64,000 bases of DNA from positions 4,530,045-4,594,044 of the forward strand of contig NZ_HE997181.1 of NCBI RefSeq assembly GCF_000312425.1. The letters run 5' to 3'. The notes beneath the pieces are model-generated. The model did not search any database. It was not told the DNA's origin and worked only from the letters and a program-made list of their open reading frames with translations. The stretch comes from Reyranella massiliensis 521. Lineage in GTDB: Bacteria; Pseudomonadota; Alphaproteobacteria; Reyranellales; Reyranellaceae. Positions 51,827 through 62,446 of this stretch are shown piece by piece; positions within the stretch are counted from its first letter, which is position 1; every line of letters starts with the position of its first letter. Made by a program: the position numbers and the translations under genes.

Positions 51827-52987
51827 TCAGCGCGCCGGCCAGTTCCAGGCCGGTCGTTCATCCTCGGAAACGACCGTCTCGCCCAGTTTCTTCGTAAGGA
51901 CGATCTGGTGCGCGCCCGCCTTGTGCAAGGCAGTGACCAGAGCGGCCGCGTGCGAGACGACGATAACCTGGGAATGCTTAGACGCCTTGGCGATCAGGCG
52001 AGCGAGCGGTGCCAGCAGATCGGGATGCAGGCTGGTCTCCGGCTCGTTGAGAATCATCAACGGCGACGGCCGCGGCGACAGTAGAGCCGCGACCAGCAGA
52101 AGATAGCGCAAGGTCCCATCCGAGAGTTCGGAGGTCCGGAGCGAGCGCAGCAGCCCGTGCTGGTTCATCTCGATCTCGAAGAGCCCGCCGGCATCGCGAA
52201 CGTCGATCGAGCCGCCGGGAAAGGCGTCCGCGATCGCTGCATCGAGTTCGTCGTTCGCGCCAACTTCCTGAATCGTCGCGATGGCGGCCGCAAGGTCGGC
52301 GCCGTCGGCCGCCAGCACCGGCGTGCGCGTGCCGATCTGAGGCCGCCGCGCCGGTGCCTCGCTGTCGGTGCGGAAGTGATCGTAGAACCGCCAGGCGCGC
52401 ATATGCTCGCGCAACAGCAGCAGTTCCGCGCCATCGTCGGGATTGCTGCAATGGGTCAGCATGCTGTCGTAGGGCGCAAGCTTGTCGTAGGCCGCCCGCC
52501 AGCTTCCCTCCTGGTCACGCAGGCTCACATACGGACCCTTGCGCTGCGCAAAGACGTTGGCGCGGCCGAGAACAAGTCCGGTCCACAGGGCCTCCGACTT
52601 GATCTCGGGATCGCGGCCAAAGCGCGATCTCGGCACCGGGATTGGAACGCCGAGATCGATGGCATAGCCGTACTCTTCAGAAGCGAAACCCAGCTTCAGG
52701 CTGACCGGAGCTTTGCGCACCAGACCTTGGACTGGCTGATTGCCCGCTTTCATGGCGCGGGAGAAAGCCTCGGGTCCGGCCCACAGCGCCGATGGCAGAC
52801 CGCCTTCGATGGCGAGCGACTGGATGATCCGCCCCTGCGCAACATCGGCCAGCAGCCGAAGCGCGCGATAGAGGCTGGATTTTCCGCTGCCGTTCGCGCC
52901 ACTGACGACCGTGAGCGGCCCCAGCTCCAGGCGCACATCGCGCAGGGAGCGGTAGCCCGAGATGCAGAGCCGCGCGATGCTGTTCAT
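51827..52987 (-). CDS. AAA family ATPase (RecF/OLD-like, AAA_21)
   Basis: 386-residue ABC-type ATPase without transmembrane part. Walker A is VSGANGSGKSSLYRAL (about residues 28-43), a signature-like LSDGTLRYLLLVAALL and Walker B with D-loop MILNEPETSLHPDLL in the C-terminal half, then VIVVSHAAALV. Such proteins act in DNA repair, phage defence or unknown processes; there is no TOPRIM domain and no nuclease partner next to it, so a defence role is not supported. Start at ATG 52987 fits IARLCISGYRSLRDV; the frame upstream overlaps the next gene. It overlaps the membrane-protein gene by four bases. Confidence 0.85.
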   Translation of the reverse strand: MNSIARLCISGYRSLRDVRLELGPLTVVSGANGSGKSSLYRALRLLADVAQGRIIQSLAIEGGLPSALWAGPEAFSRAMKAGNQPVQGLVRKAPVSLKLGFASEEYGYAIDLGVPIPVPRSRFGRDPEIKSEALWTGLVLGRANVFAQRKGPYVSLRDQEGSWRAAYDKLAPYDSMLTHCSNPDDGAELLLLREHMRAWRFYDHFRTDSEAPARRPQIGTRTPVLAADGADLAAAIATIQEVGANDELDAAIADAFPGGSIDVRDAGGLFEIEMNQHGLLRSLRTSELSDGTLRYLLLVAALLSPRPSPLMILNEPETSLHPDLLAPLARLIAKASKHSQVIVVSHAAALVTALHKAGAHQIVLTKKLGETVVSEDERPAWNWPAR

Positions 52988-53388
52988 CGACGGCGCGCGA
53001 AGACCTTGCCGGCGATCAAGGGTGCGGCGCACAGCAGGAGCACCAGCAGAAGATAGGGCGCACCCCACCAGAAAGCGAAGCGATCGAGGAAGACCGCAGG
53101 CTCTTCATCGTAGGTCAGGCGTGCATAGAGAAAGTCGACCAGCACCGTCGAGGTCGGCCACAACAGCGCCGCAAGGCATGCCGCCTCGAACCAGTTCGGT
53201 CCCGCGGTACGCCGCGCGTGGATGATGGCCATCATCAGAACGTAAGGCGCCGGTATCAGCACCTTGTACCACTCGACCGCACGCACCGAGAGCGCCGCCG
53301 CGATCCAGGTGTCGCCGACCAGATCGTTCAACACGACGACGGCCGCGATCGCGAGCCACAGCACGAAGGTCAGGCCGGGACGAATCAC
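52984..53388 (-). CDS. Small integral membrane protein, unknown
   Basis: 134 residues with about four hydrophobic segments (FVLWLAIAAVVVLNDLVG, VLIPAPYVLMMAIIH, ACLAALLWPTSTVLVDFLY, APYLLLVLLLCAAPLIAG) and a basic C-terminus. I recognise no family. It overlaps both the cca gene upstream and the AAA ATPase downstream by four bases, so all three are translated together; the functional link is unclear. Confidence 0.6.
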   Translation of the reverse strand: MIRPGLTFVLWLAIAAVVVLNDLVGDTWIAAALSVRAVEWYKVLIPAPYVLMMAIIHARRTAGPNWFEAACLAALLWPTSTVLVDFLYARLTYDEEPAVFLDRFAFWWGAPYLLLVLLLCAAPLIAGKVFARRR

Positions 53389-54596
53389 GACAATGCCCGG
53401 ACAAGGCGCTCAAGTTCAGCGAGGCAGGCTGCGCGGTCTGCGGTGAAGTCGCCTGCGATCCACCACTGCTCCACCGCTTCGATCAGCGCACCGACACGAG
53501 GGCCGGGTTTCAGACCGAGCTTCAGCGCATCGCCGCCGCTTACCGGCAGTTCCGGCGGCGTCCAAGTACGCGCCATCGCAAGTGCTGCTTGCCAGTCGCC
53601 CGGCGCCTCTGTCGCCAGGAGCAAGCGGTCGGCGTAGAGGCCGCCGCCCAGGCGGTAGATCCCGGCGCGCCAGGCCTTGGGACCGCCCGTGATGTCGATT
53701 GCGGGTTCGGAAGCGAGCATCACGTCGAGCCGTAACGATTCCTGTGTCGAGAGTTTCAGTCGCTTGCCGATGGCTGTCGCATCGGCGCCCGGAGGCAGGA
53801 TCGCGGCCAGCCGGCGCAACGGATCGGGCTTGTCCTCGCGCGCGATCAAGACGCGCAGGCGGGCGGCTCCCACACATTCCGGCAGCCATTGATCGAGGAT
53901 GGCCGCTTCGACCATCGCGGCAATCGTATCTGCTGGATCCGGCGCCTTGAGGAGACGCAGCAATTCCTTGGACACGCGCTCTGCCGAGAGGCCGCGCAGA
54001 GAACCGGCATTGCGACGGCAGGCATCGAAGCTCGCCGCGTCGAAGGGCGGCTTGCCGTACCAGGCATGGAAACGAAAGAAGCGCAGCACGCGCAGCCGGT
54101 CCTCGGCAATGCGGATTTCGGCATCACCGATGAAACGCACGCGCGCTTGGGCGAGATCGCGACGACCGTCGAACGGATCGTAGAGCGTGCCGTCGCGGTC
54201 GGCGTAAAGCGCATTGAAGGTAAAGTCGCGACGGCCGGCATCTTCCAGCCAGTCGTCGGTGAAGGCGACGACGGCGCGGCGACCATCGGTCTCGACATCG
54301 CGCCGCAGGGTCGTGAGCTCGAACGGCCGGCCATCGATCACTGCCGTCACCGTCCCGTGCTTGATGCCGGTCGGCACGACCTTGACCTTCGCCGCTTCCA
54401 GGGCGCGCATCACGACGTCCGGCTTGTGCGAAACCGCCAGATCGTAGTCGTCGATGGCGCGGCCAAGCACGCTGTTGCGCACGCAGCCCCCGACGAAGCG
54501 GGCGACGATGCTCGCCTGATCGAGCGCGGCAAACAGGGTCCGCACAGCCGGGTCGTTCATCCACGGCGCAGCCTCGAGACGACCGGACGGCTTCAT
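53385..54596 (-). CDS. cca: CCA tRNA nucleotidyltransferase / poly(A) polymerase family
   Basis: 403 residues. The class II nucleotidyltransferase head has RFVGGCVRNSVLGRAIDDYD (GGxVRN, and the metal-binding DxD), then ERVSKELLRL and the RNA-binding RRDFTFNALYADRDGTLYDP and RIAEDRLRVLRFFRFHAWYG neck motifs. There is no C-terminal HD domain, and the tail is shorter than in E. coli, as in many alphaproteobacteria. The ATG at 54596 was chosen because it overlaps the DUF6111 stop; a Met 12 codons later is an alternative. Confidence 0.9.
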   Translation of the reverse strand: MKPSGRLEAAPWMNDPAVRTLFAALDQASIVARFVGGCVRNSVLGRAIDDYDLAVSHKPDVVMRALEAAKVKVVPTGIKHGTVTAVIDGRPFELTTLRRDVETDGRRAVVAFTDDWLEDAGRRDFTFNALYADRDGTLYDPFDGRRDLAQARVRFIGDAEIRIAEDRLRVLRFFRFHAWYGKPPFDAASFDACRRNAGSLRGLSAERVSKELLRLLKAPDPADTIAAMVEAAILDQWLPECVGAARLRVLIAREDKPDPLRRLAAILPPGADATAIGKRLKLSTQESLRLDVMLASEPAIDITGGPKAWRAGIYRLGGGLYADRLLLATEAPGDWQAALAMARTWTPPELPVSGGDALKLGLKPGPRVGALIEAVEQWWIAGDFTADRAACLAELERLVRALS

Positions 54597-54826
54597 GGCG
54601 CGAAGAGCCCGCCGTAACCCTGGTTCTGGGTGAAGAACATGACGATGAAGCCGATGATCGCGCAGATGAAGCCCACGATGCCGAGCCAGGTCATCGGCAG
54701 GTCCTGCCAGGACGGCAGGGTGCCGGCGAGTCGCCGCTCCTGCTTGATCTTCACGCCCCATGCCCAAAGAAAGAAGGCAATGGTCGGCGCCAGCACGAGG
54801 CCCAGGACCAGGAGAACGATGCGCAT
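54593..54826 (-). CDS. DUF6111 family small membrane protein
   Basis: 77 residues with two membrane helices (RIVLLVLGLVLAPTIAFFLW and TWLGIVGFICAIIGFIVMFF) joined by a short basic loop. The pattern matches the alphaproteobacterial DUF6111 proteins that sit between a NUDIX hydrolase and cca. The function is unknown. It overlaps cca by four bases and lies 18 bases after the NUDIX gene. Confidence 0.8.
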   Translation of the reverse strand: MRIVLLVLGLVLAPTIAFFLWAWGVKIKQERRLAGTLPSWQDLPMTWLGIVGFICAIIGFIVMFFTQNQGYGGLFAP

Positions 54827-54844
54827 GACGGCTCCAGTCCTACG

Positions 54845-55471
54845 TCAATCCGCAGCAGTCAGCACGAATTGCAGGTTCTTCAGCATACCGGCCGTCGCGC
54901 CCCAGATGTAGCGTTCGCCGTACGGCATGGCGTAGTAGCGTCGTTCTCGCCCCTGCCAGACCCGGCTGTCGATGCGGTGATTGCGCTCGTCGAGGAAATG
55001 GTCGAGCGGCACCTCGAAGACGTCGGCGACCTCGCGCGGATCTGCACGGGCCGTGAATCCCGGCGTGACGATGCCGACGATCGGCGTGATCTCGTACCCC
55101 GTCCCGGTGCGATAGTGGTCCATGGACCCGATCACCTCGATGAAATCGCGGGTGAGTCCTACTTCCTCCTCGGTTTCCCGCAGGGCGGTCGCAATCTCGT
55201 CGGGATCTTCAGCCTGACGGCGGCCGCCGGGAAAGGCGATTTGGCCGGCATGGCTCGGCATGTCTTCGGTGCGCTGGGTCAGCAGTACCGTCAGTCCCGC
55301 ATCGCGGCGCACCAGCGGCACCAGGACGGCCGCCGGCCGCCAGACCTCCGGCAATGGCACTACGCCACTTAGGGAGAAGTCGCTGCCGAGCGGTGGTTGG
55401 AGGACGGGCAATCCAGATGCCAAGCGTCGGCTGCGCTCACCGACCCGCCGCACAATTTCGTCAACTGTCAT
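54845..55471 (-). CDS. CoA pyrophosphatase, NUDIX family
   Basis: 208 residues. The NUDIX box is GGRRQAEDPDEIATALRETE followed by EEVGL, and the preceding LTQRTEDMPSHAGQIAFPGG with the CoA-specific LRRtxxxxxHxGqvafPGG-like pattern points to NudL/CoA diphosphatases that cleave CoA to 4'-phosphopantetheine and 3',5'-ADP. It is the first gene of the minus-strand NUDIX/DUF6111/cca/membrane/AAA series and is divergent from the MoxR operon across 66 bases. Confidence 0.9.
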   Translation of the reverse strand: MTVDEIVRRVGERSRRLASGLPVLQPPLGSDFSLSGVVPLPEVWRPAAVLVPLVRRDAGLTVLLTQRTEDMPSHAGQIAFPGGRRQAEDPDEIATALRETEEEVGLTRDFIEVIGSMDHYRTGTGYEITPIVGIVTPGFTARADPREVADVFEVPLDHFLDERNHRIDSRVWQGRERRYYAMPYGERYIWGATAGMLKNLQFVLTAAD

Positions 55472-55537
55472 GCCCTTGTTCCGGCCTCAATTCTGGGCTT
55501 CCCTCAACTATATTCCTTCGACGACAGGAGCGCCCTG

Positions 55538-56551
<1,014 letters not shown>

Positions 56552-56582
56552 TGCCGGCTTGAGCATTGCCCCGCGGGAGCCG

Positions 56583-57479
56583 ATGGCCTCACCTTCAACC
56601 CTCAACCGATCGCTGGAACTCGCCGGAACGCTGCCTGCCTTGATGGTGGCGGCCGATCGCGTCGCCGCGACGGTCATCCAGGGCGTGCACGGCCGGCGTC
56701 GCGTCGGCCAGGGCGATGCCTTCTGGCAGTACAGGCCGTATCGCGACGGCGACAGCGCCAGCCAGATCGACTGGCGCCAGAGCGCGCGCAGCCGCAACCT
56801 CTTCGTGCGCGAGACCGAATGGGAGGCTGCCGCCAGCGTGTGGCTGTGGCGCGATGGGTCGCCGTCCATGCAGTACGCCTCGCTGCGCGGCCTCGACACC
56901 AAGGCAGTCCGCGCCGAGGTGATCACGCTCGCGCTCGCAAGCCTGCTGACCGACGCTGCCGAGCGGGTCGCCGTGCTGGGAACTGGTATGCGCCCGATCA
57001 CCGGCCGCATCGCCGTCCGACGCGTCGCCGAAACCCTGTTCGACGAGACACGCGAGGGCAATCGCCAGCCGCCCAGCCTGCCGCCGATGGTGCCGCTTCC
57101 GGCGCATGGCACTGTCGTGCTGGTTTCCGACTGGCTCGACCCACTGGAAAAGATCGAGGACATCGTTCGCTACTATGCGAGCGCCGGCGTGCGCGGTCAT
57201 CTCGTGCAGGTGCTCGACCCCGCCGAGGAAGATCTGCCCTTCGATGGCCACGTGAAGTTCGAGGGCCTGGAAGCCGAAGGCCAGCACACGATCCGTCGCG
57301 TCGAAACGGTGCGCACGGCCTACGGTGCACGCCTCGCCGCCCAACGGGAGGGCCTGCAGCGCCTCGCCCGCCCCGCCAACTGGACGGTGCACCTGCACCG
57401 CACCGACCGGCCGGCCCAGACCGTCCTGCTCTCCCTCTACCTCGCCATGGCCGACCTGCGTCGGCTGACGACGACCTGA
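56583..57479 (+). CDS. DUF58 domain-containing protein
   Basis: 298 residues, soluble. The DUF58 core has YRDGDSASQIDWRQSARSR followed by NLFVRETEWEAAASVWLW and a VWA-like half beginning WLWRDGSPSMQYASLRG, in which DGSPS forms a MIDAS-like DxSxS triad (Asp-Gly-Ser-Pro-Ser). ATG 56583 with GGGAG upstream was chosen over the TTG at 56559. It follows moxR by 31 bases and precedes the BatA-like gene by 3, so the group is one operon and DUF58 is the likely MoxR partner. Confidence 0.9.
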   Translation: MASPSTLNRSLELAGTLPALMVAADRVAATVIQGVHGRRRVGQGDAFWQYRPYRDGDSASQIDWRQSARSRNLFVRETEWEAAASVWLWRDGSPSMQYASLRGLDTKAVRAEVITLALASLLTDAAERVAVLGTGMRPITGRIAVRRVAETLFDETREGNRQPPSLPPMVPLPAHGTVVLVSDWLDPLEKIEDIVRYYASAGVRGHLVQVLDPAEEDLPFDGHVKFEGLEAEGQHTIRRVETVRTAYGARLAAQREGLQRLARPANWTVHLHRTDRPAQTVLLSLYLAMADLRRLTTT

Positions 57480-57482
57480 ACC

Positions 57483-60269
57483 ATGCTGAGCTTCGGCGCT
57501 TTCGCGTTTGCCGCCCCCGGCATGCTGGCCCTGCTGCTGGCGCTGCCGGTGATCTACTGGCTGCTGCGGCTGATCCCGCCACTGCCCAAGCTGGTGCGCT
57601 TTCCGGCCATCCGCCTGCTGATCGGTCTGGAGCCTGCCGAACAGACGCCGATGAAGATGCCATGGTGGCTGCTGCTGCTGCGCCTTCTGCTCGCCGCCGC
57701 GCTGATCCTGGCGGTCGCCCGGCCGCTTCTGAACCCGCAGGCCGAGTTGCCGGGCCGTGGGCCCTTGATGCTGGTGATCGACGACGGCTGGTCATCGGCG
57801 CCGGGTTGGGCGACGCGCATCGCCCATGCCGAGCGCCTGATCCAGCGCGCCGAGCGCGCCAACCGACCCGTCGTGCTGATCGGAACCGCGCCGGCCCCTC
57901 TCGATGCTCCGGTGCTGCGTCGCGGCGCGATGCGGCCGGACGAGGCCCGTACCCTGCTGCGCGCCTTCCGCCCCAAGCCCTGGCCGACCGACCGTGCGGC
58001 AGCCGTCACCGCCATCGACCAGCAGCAGGTCGATCCCGGCGCCTATGTCGTCTGGCTGAGCGACGGGCTGGAAGACAAAGGCACGGCGCGCCTGACCGAA
58101 CGGCTCCGCCGCTTCGACGGCCTGCAGGTGTTGCTGCCCGATCAGGCCACGACGCCGCTGCTGCTCCTGCCGCCGGCTGCCGAAGGCCGTGACCTCAAGG
58201 TGAAGGCACTGCGCCCGGTGGCCGACGGGCCGCGCAAGACGGCGATCCAGGCTTCGGACGAGCATGGCCGCGTCGTCGCCCGCATCGAGCTCGACTTCGC
58301 CGCCTCTGCGACGGAAGGCGAAGGCGTGCTGGTCGCGCCGGCCGAGTTGCGCAACCGCATGGCGCGCCTCGACATCGAGACCCAGGGCGGCGCGGGCAGT
58401 GCCATCCTGCTCGATGAACGTCACCGCCGCCGACCCGTCGCCATTCTCGGCGAACGGGCCACAGCGGGCGGGCAGCCGCTCCTGCAGGAGATCTACTTCC
58501 TCGAGCGCGCCCTCGATCCCTATGTCAGCCTGAGCATCGGCGATCGCGAATCGGTCCTGACGCGCAACACGGCCGTGCTGCTGATTCCCGATGGTGCCGC
58601 GCCGTCGGCCAACGACCGCGAAGAGATCGCCAAATGGATCGAACGCGGCGGCGTCGCCGTACGCTTCGCCGGCCCCAATCTCGCCCAGGGCAACGACAAT
58701 CTCGTGCCGACGCCGTTGCGCCTCGGCGATCGGGCGCTGGGCGGCGTGATGAGCTGGGGCGAGCCGAGTGCGCTCGCCGAATTCCCGGCCAACAGCCCCT
58801 TCCTCGGCATCCCGATCCCGAAGGACGTGCGCATCTCCCAGCAGGTGCTGGCCGAGCCGACGCCCGACCTCGCCGACAAGACCTGGGCGCGGCTGGCGGA
58901 CGGCACGCCGCTGGTCACCGCCGAAAAGCGTGGCCAGGGGTATCTGGTGCTGATCCACACCACGGCGAATACGGGCTGGAGCAACATGTCGCTCTCCGGC
59001 CTGTTCGTGAACATGCTGCAGCGGCTGGTGACCTTGTCGCGCGGCGTTGCAGGCGACGGCGTGAACAAGGCGCTGAAGCCGTGGCGTACGCTCGATGGCT
59101 TCGGCCGTCTCGGCGCGCCGCCGGCCGGTATCCAGATGCTGCCCGCCGACGCCGGCGAGACGTTCGTGCCCAAGCCCACCTCGCCGCCGGGTCTGTATGG
59201 CGACGAGAACGCACAGGTCGCCTTCAATATCGGCGGCCGCATCCCGGCACCCACGCCGCTCATGCTGCCGAGCGGCATCTCGAGCGACACGCTGTCGGAA
59301 GGCGGAGAGACGGACCTGTCGCGCTGGTTCCTGCTGGGCGCGCTTCTTCTGCTGCTGGCCGACCTTTTGATCTCATTGTGGCTGCGTGGCCTGCTGCCGC
59401 GCGCGCTCCGCATCGGCCGTGCCGCTCCGGCAGCGCTGTTGCTGGCGGCCACGCTCGCCGGCGCGCCGGACGTCCAGGCGCAGCAGCCGCAACCGCCGCG
59501 GCCGGCTGCGACACAGGCCACGCCTCAGGACAAGCCCGGCCCGCCGCCGCTCACAGAGGAGCAGGCGCTCAAGGGCTCGCTCGACATGCGGCTCGCCTAC
59601 ATCGTTACGGGCGACAAGGAAGTCGACGACATCAGCAAGGCGGGGCTCGAAGGTCTGAGCGAGATCCTGCGCAACCGCACGTCCGTCGAGCCGGCCGATC
59701 CGGTCGGCCTCGACCTGGAGCGCGACGAGCCGCGACTCTATCCGCTGATCTACTGGCCCGTGACGTCGACGCAGCCCGCTCTGTCGCCGCGCGCCCAGGC
59801 TGCCCTCGACCGCTACCTGCGGACCGGCGGCATCATCTTCATCGACACGCGCGACCAGCACCTGAGCTTCGATCGTCCCGCCGGTGGCAACCCCGACCTC
59901 AAGCGCCTGCTGGCCGGCATCGAGACGCCACCATTGCAAGCAATGCCGCCGGACCATGTGCTGACCAAGGCCTTCTACCTTCTGTCCGACATGCCCGGCC
60001 GCTGGCAGGGCGGAAAGCTCTGGATCGAAGCCGGCAGCGGTCGCGTCAACGACGGCGTCACGACGATCGTGATCGGCTCCAACGACTATGCCGGTGCCTG
60101 GGCGGTCGACCAGCGTGGCCGCGGCGTCATGCCTGTCTCGCCGGGCGGTGAGACTCAGCGCGAGATGGCCTTCCGCTTCGGCGTGAACCTCGTAATGCAC
60201 GCCCTCACCGGCAACTACAAAGACGATCAGGTCCATCTGCCCGACATCATGCAGAGGTTAAGGCGATGA
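57483..60269 (+). CDS. DUF4159 membrane protein with BatA-like N-terminus
   Basis: 928 residues. Two N-terminal helices (about 9-31 and 60-80) form a BatA (PF07584)-like module; then a VWA-like domain whose MIDAS is degraded (LVIDDGWSSAPG, Gly at the first Ser). A glutamine-amidotransferase-like fold (AVLLIPDGAAPSANDREEIA and KWIERGGVAVRFAGP) lies near 360-400. A third helix (WFLLGALLLLLADLLISLWL, about 617-636) precedes an Ala/Pro/Gln-rich linker and a C-terminal DUF4159 domain (about 690-928; LRTGGIIFIDTRDQHLSF). It probably sits in the inner membrane with its VWA-like part on one side. The role is unknown. Confidence 0.87.
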   Translation: MLSFGAFAFAAPGMLALLLALPVIYWLLRLIPPLPKLVRFPAIRLLIGLEPAEQTPMKMPWWLLLLRLLLAAALILAVARPLLNPQAELPGRGPLMLVIDDGWSSAPGWATRIAHAERLIQRAERANRPVVLIGTAPAPLDAPVLRRGAMRPDEARTLLRAFRPKPWPTDRAAAVTAIDQQQVDPGAYVVWLSDGLEDKGTARLTERLRRFDGLQVLLPDQATTPLLLLPPAAEGRDLKVKALRPVADGPRKTAIQASDEHGRVVARIELDFAASATEGEGVLVAPAELRNRMARLDIETQGGAGSAILLDERHRRRPVAILGERATAGGQPLLQEIYFLERALDPYVSLSIGDRESVLTRNTAVLLIPDGAAPSANDREEIAKWIERGGVAVRFAGPNLAQGNDNLVPTPLRLGDRALGGVMSWGEPSALAEFPANSPFLGIPIPKDVRISQQVLAEPTPDLADKTWARLADGTPLVTAEKRGQGYLVLIHTTANTGWSNMSLSGLFVNMLQRLVTLSRGVAGDGVNKALKPWRTLDGFGRLGAPPAGIQMLPADAGETFVPKPTSPPGLYGDENAQVAFNIGGRIPAPTPLMLPSGISSDTLSEGGETDLSRWFLLGALLLLLADLLISLWLRGLLPRALRIGRAAPAALLLAATLAGAPDVQAQQPQPPRPAATQATPQDKPGPPPLTEEQALKGSLDMRLAYIVTGDKEVDDISKAGLEGLSEILRNRTSVEPADPVGLDLERDEPRLYPLIYWPVTSTQPALSPRAQAALDRYLRTGGIIFIDTRDQHLSFDRPAGGNPDLKRLLAGIETPPLQAMPPDHVLTKAFYLLSDMPGRWQGGKLWIEAGSGRVNDGVTTIVIGSNDYAGAWAVDQRGRGVMPVSPGGETQREMAFRFGVNLVMHALTGNYKDDQVHLPDIMQRLRR

Positions 60270-62365
60270 ACATGACCTCGGCCGTTTCCGTCGCTTTCGA
60301 TCCGTTGCTGCCGTGGACGGTGCTTGCCGTTCTGGGCGGCATCGGCCTTGTCCTGCTGCTGCTCGGCCTGCGGGCCGGTGCGCGTGGCACCCTGTGGCGG
60401 CTGGGTTCGCTCGTCGTCGTGCTGGCCGCGCTCGCAAACCCGTCGTTGATCGAAGAAAAGCGCAAGCCGATCGCCGACGTGGCGCTGATCGTGGTCGACG
60501 ACAGCGACTCCATGACCATTGGCGAACGCCGCCAGCAGGTCCAGGCGGCGCGCGAGAGCCTGAAGCGCAAACTCGGCGAGCAGGACGGTCTCGAGATTCG
60601 CGAGACGGTGCTGCAGCCGTCGCACATCCAGCTCGGCAGCGAACGGCCGGGCGGTACGCGCCTGATCGAGGCGATGCGCTCGGCGCTGGTCGAGGTTCCG
60701 CCGGAGCGGCTGGCGGCGGTCGTGCTGTTGAGCGATGGCCAGGTCCACGACGTCCCGGTCGGCGTGCCGCCGGAGCTGGGCGGCGCGCCCCTGCACGCGC
60801 TGATCGCCGGCAAGAAGAACGAGCGCGACCGGTTGATCGTGCTCGAACAGTCGCCGCGGTTCGGTGTCGTCGGTCGCCAGGTGACCGCAAAGTTCCGAAT
60901 CGAGGATCCTGCCGGCGGCACCGCGCCGGTCACGCTGTCCGTCGGCGGCGATGTCGTCCGTCGCATCGACGTGCCGGTCGGCCGCTCGGTCGAGCTGCCG
61001 ATCACCGTCGGCAATCCCGGCGCCAATGTCGTCGAGCTGGAAGTCGGCGCAGGCCAGAACGAGCTCACGCTCGACAACAACCGCGCCCTCTTCACCATCA
61101 GCGGCGTGCGCGACCGCCTGCGCGTGCTGCTAGTGTCGGGCGAGCCCTATCAGGGCGAGCGGGCATGGCGGAACCTGCTGAAGAGCGATCCGGCCGTCGA
61201 CCTCGTGCATTTCACCATTCTGCGCACGCCGCAGAAGGATGACTTCACGCCGGTGCGCGAACTCTCGCTGATCGTCTTCCCGATGCGCGAGCTGTTCGAG
61301 CAGAAGCTGAAGGAATTCGACCTGATCATCTTCGACCGCTACGAGTCGGGGAACCTGATCACGCGCGACTACTTCCGCAACATCGCCGAATACGTGAAGG
61401 GCGGCGGCGCGCTGCTGGTGTCGGTCGGCCCGGTCTTCGCCACCCAGCGCTCGCTCTATCGCACGCCGCTCGGCGCCGTGCTGCCTGCGGCGCCGTTGGG
61501 CGACGTGCTGGAAACGCCGTTCAAGCCGAAGGTCACCGATATCGGCCAGCGCCATCCGGTAACGGCGAACCTGCCGCAGGCCGGCGCCCCCGACAAGGAA
61601 CCCGAGTGGGGCCGCTGGTTCCGTCTCGTGACGTCCCGCACCGAACGCGGCAATGCCGTACTGGCAGGCGCCGAAGACCGGCCGCTGGTCATCCTAGACC
61701 GCGTCGGCGAAGGCCGCGTGGCTCAGCTCATGTCCGATCACCTGTGGCTGTGGAATCGCGGCATCGACGGCGGCGGGCCGCAGCCCGAGCTGGTGCGCCG
61801 CGTCGCCCACTGGCTGATGAAGGAGCCCGACCTCGAAGAAGAAGCCCTGCGCGCCACGGCCGTCGGCGGTCGCATCGAAGTGACGCGCCGCACGCTCGCC
61901 AACAGCTTCCCGCAGGTCGCGATGACGATGCCCGGCACGCCGCCGAACGGCGGCGAGACGCGGACCCTGGATCTGCGCCAGGCCGCACCGGGTCTGGGCG
62001 TTGCCGTCGTCGATGTCGACAAGCCTGGCCTCTATCGCTTCGACGACGGCACGTTGCGCACCGTCGCGGCCGTGGGCAGCCCCGACCCGCTGGAATTCTC
62101 CGACGTGCGGGCGACCGACGCCAAGCTCAAGCCGCTGGTCGAGGCGACCAATGGCGGCCTGATGTGGCTCAGCGACCAGAACGAACCCGACATCCGCGCC
62201 GTCCGTCCCGGCCGTGCCGCCGGCGGTTCCGACTGGATCGGCGTGCGCCGCAACGAAGGCTACACGGTCGCCGGCATCAACCAGCTGCCGCTGCTGCCCG
62301 GCATCCTCGTGGCGCTGGCCTTCCTGTTGGCCATCGGCAGCGCCTGGTGGCGCGAAGGCCGCTGA
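60266..62365 (+). CDS. Membrane protein with VWA-like and GATase1-like domains
   Basis: 699 residues. Two N-terminal helices (about 15-35 and 45-61) are followed by a VWA-like domain with an intact MIDAS start ALIVVDDSDSMTIGERR (Asp78, Ser80, Ser82), a beta-sandwich segment (TAPVTLSVGGDVVRRIDVPV), then a class I glutamine-amidotransferase-like fold (LRVLLVSGEPYQGERAWRNL, FDLIIFDRYESGNLITRDYF, VKGGGALLVSVGPVFATQRS) lacking an obvious Cys-His-Glu triad. A last helix (LLPGILVALAFLLAIGSAWW) ends the protein. Its ATG overlaps the stop of the DUF4159 gene. It is the last gene of the MoxR operon. Confidence 0.85.
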   Translation: MNMTSAVSVAFDPLLPWTVLAVLGGIGLVLLLLGLRAGARGTLWRLGSLVVVLAALANPSLIEEKRKPIADVALIVVDDSDSMTIGERRQQVQAARESLKRKLGEQDGLEIRETVLQPSHIQLGSERPGGTRLIEAMRSALVEVPPERLAAVVLLSDGQVHDVPVGVPPELGGAPLHALIAGKKNERDRLIVLEQSPRFGVVGRQVTAKFRIEDPAGGTAPVTLSVGGDVVRRIDVPVGRSVELPITVGNPGANVVELEVGAGQNELTLDNNRALFTISGVRDRLRVLLVSGEPYQGERAWRNLLKSDPAVDLVHFTILRTPQKDDFTPVRELSLIVFPMRELFEQKLKEFDLIIFDRYESGNLITRDYFRNIAEYVKGGGALLVSVGPVFATQRSLYRTPLGAVLPAAPLGDVLETPFKPKVTDIGQRHPVTANLPQAGAPDKEPEWGRWFRLVTSRTERGNAVLAGAEDRPLVILDRVGEGRVAQLMSDHLWLWNRGIDGGGPQPELVRRVAHWLMKEPDLEEEALRATAVGGRIEVTRRTLANSFPQVAMTMPGTPPNGGETRTLDLRQAAPGLGVAVVDVDKPGLYRFDDGTLRTVAAVGSPDPLEFSDVRATDAKLKPLVEATNGGLMWLSDQNEPDIRAVRPGRAAGGSDWIGVRRNEGYTVAGINQLPLLPGILVALAFLLAIGSAWWREGR

Positions 62366-62446
62366 GAACGGCGGAAGCTGCCGTTACCAACCCGAAACTT
62401 GATCGCCTGCCTCGTGGCGCCATTTTGGGCCCAAGAGGTAAATACC

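Noticed and set aside
51827..53388. AAA ATPase plus membrane protein as a possible phage-defence pair
   Set aside because: No nuclease, TOPRIM or toxin domain is present, and the genes are locked into a housekeeping NUDIX/DUF6111/cca series by overlaps.
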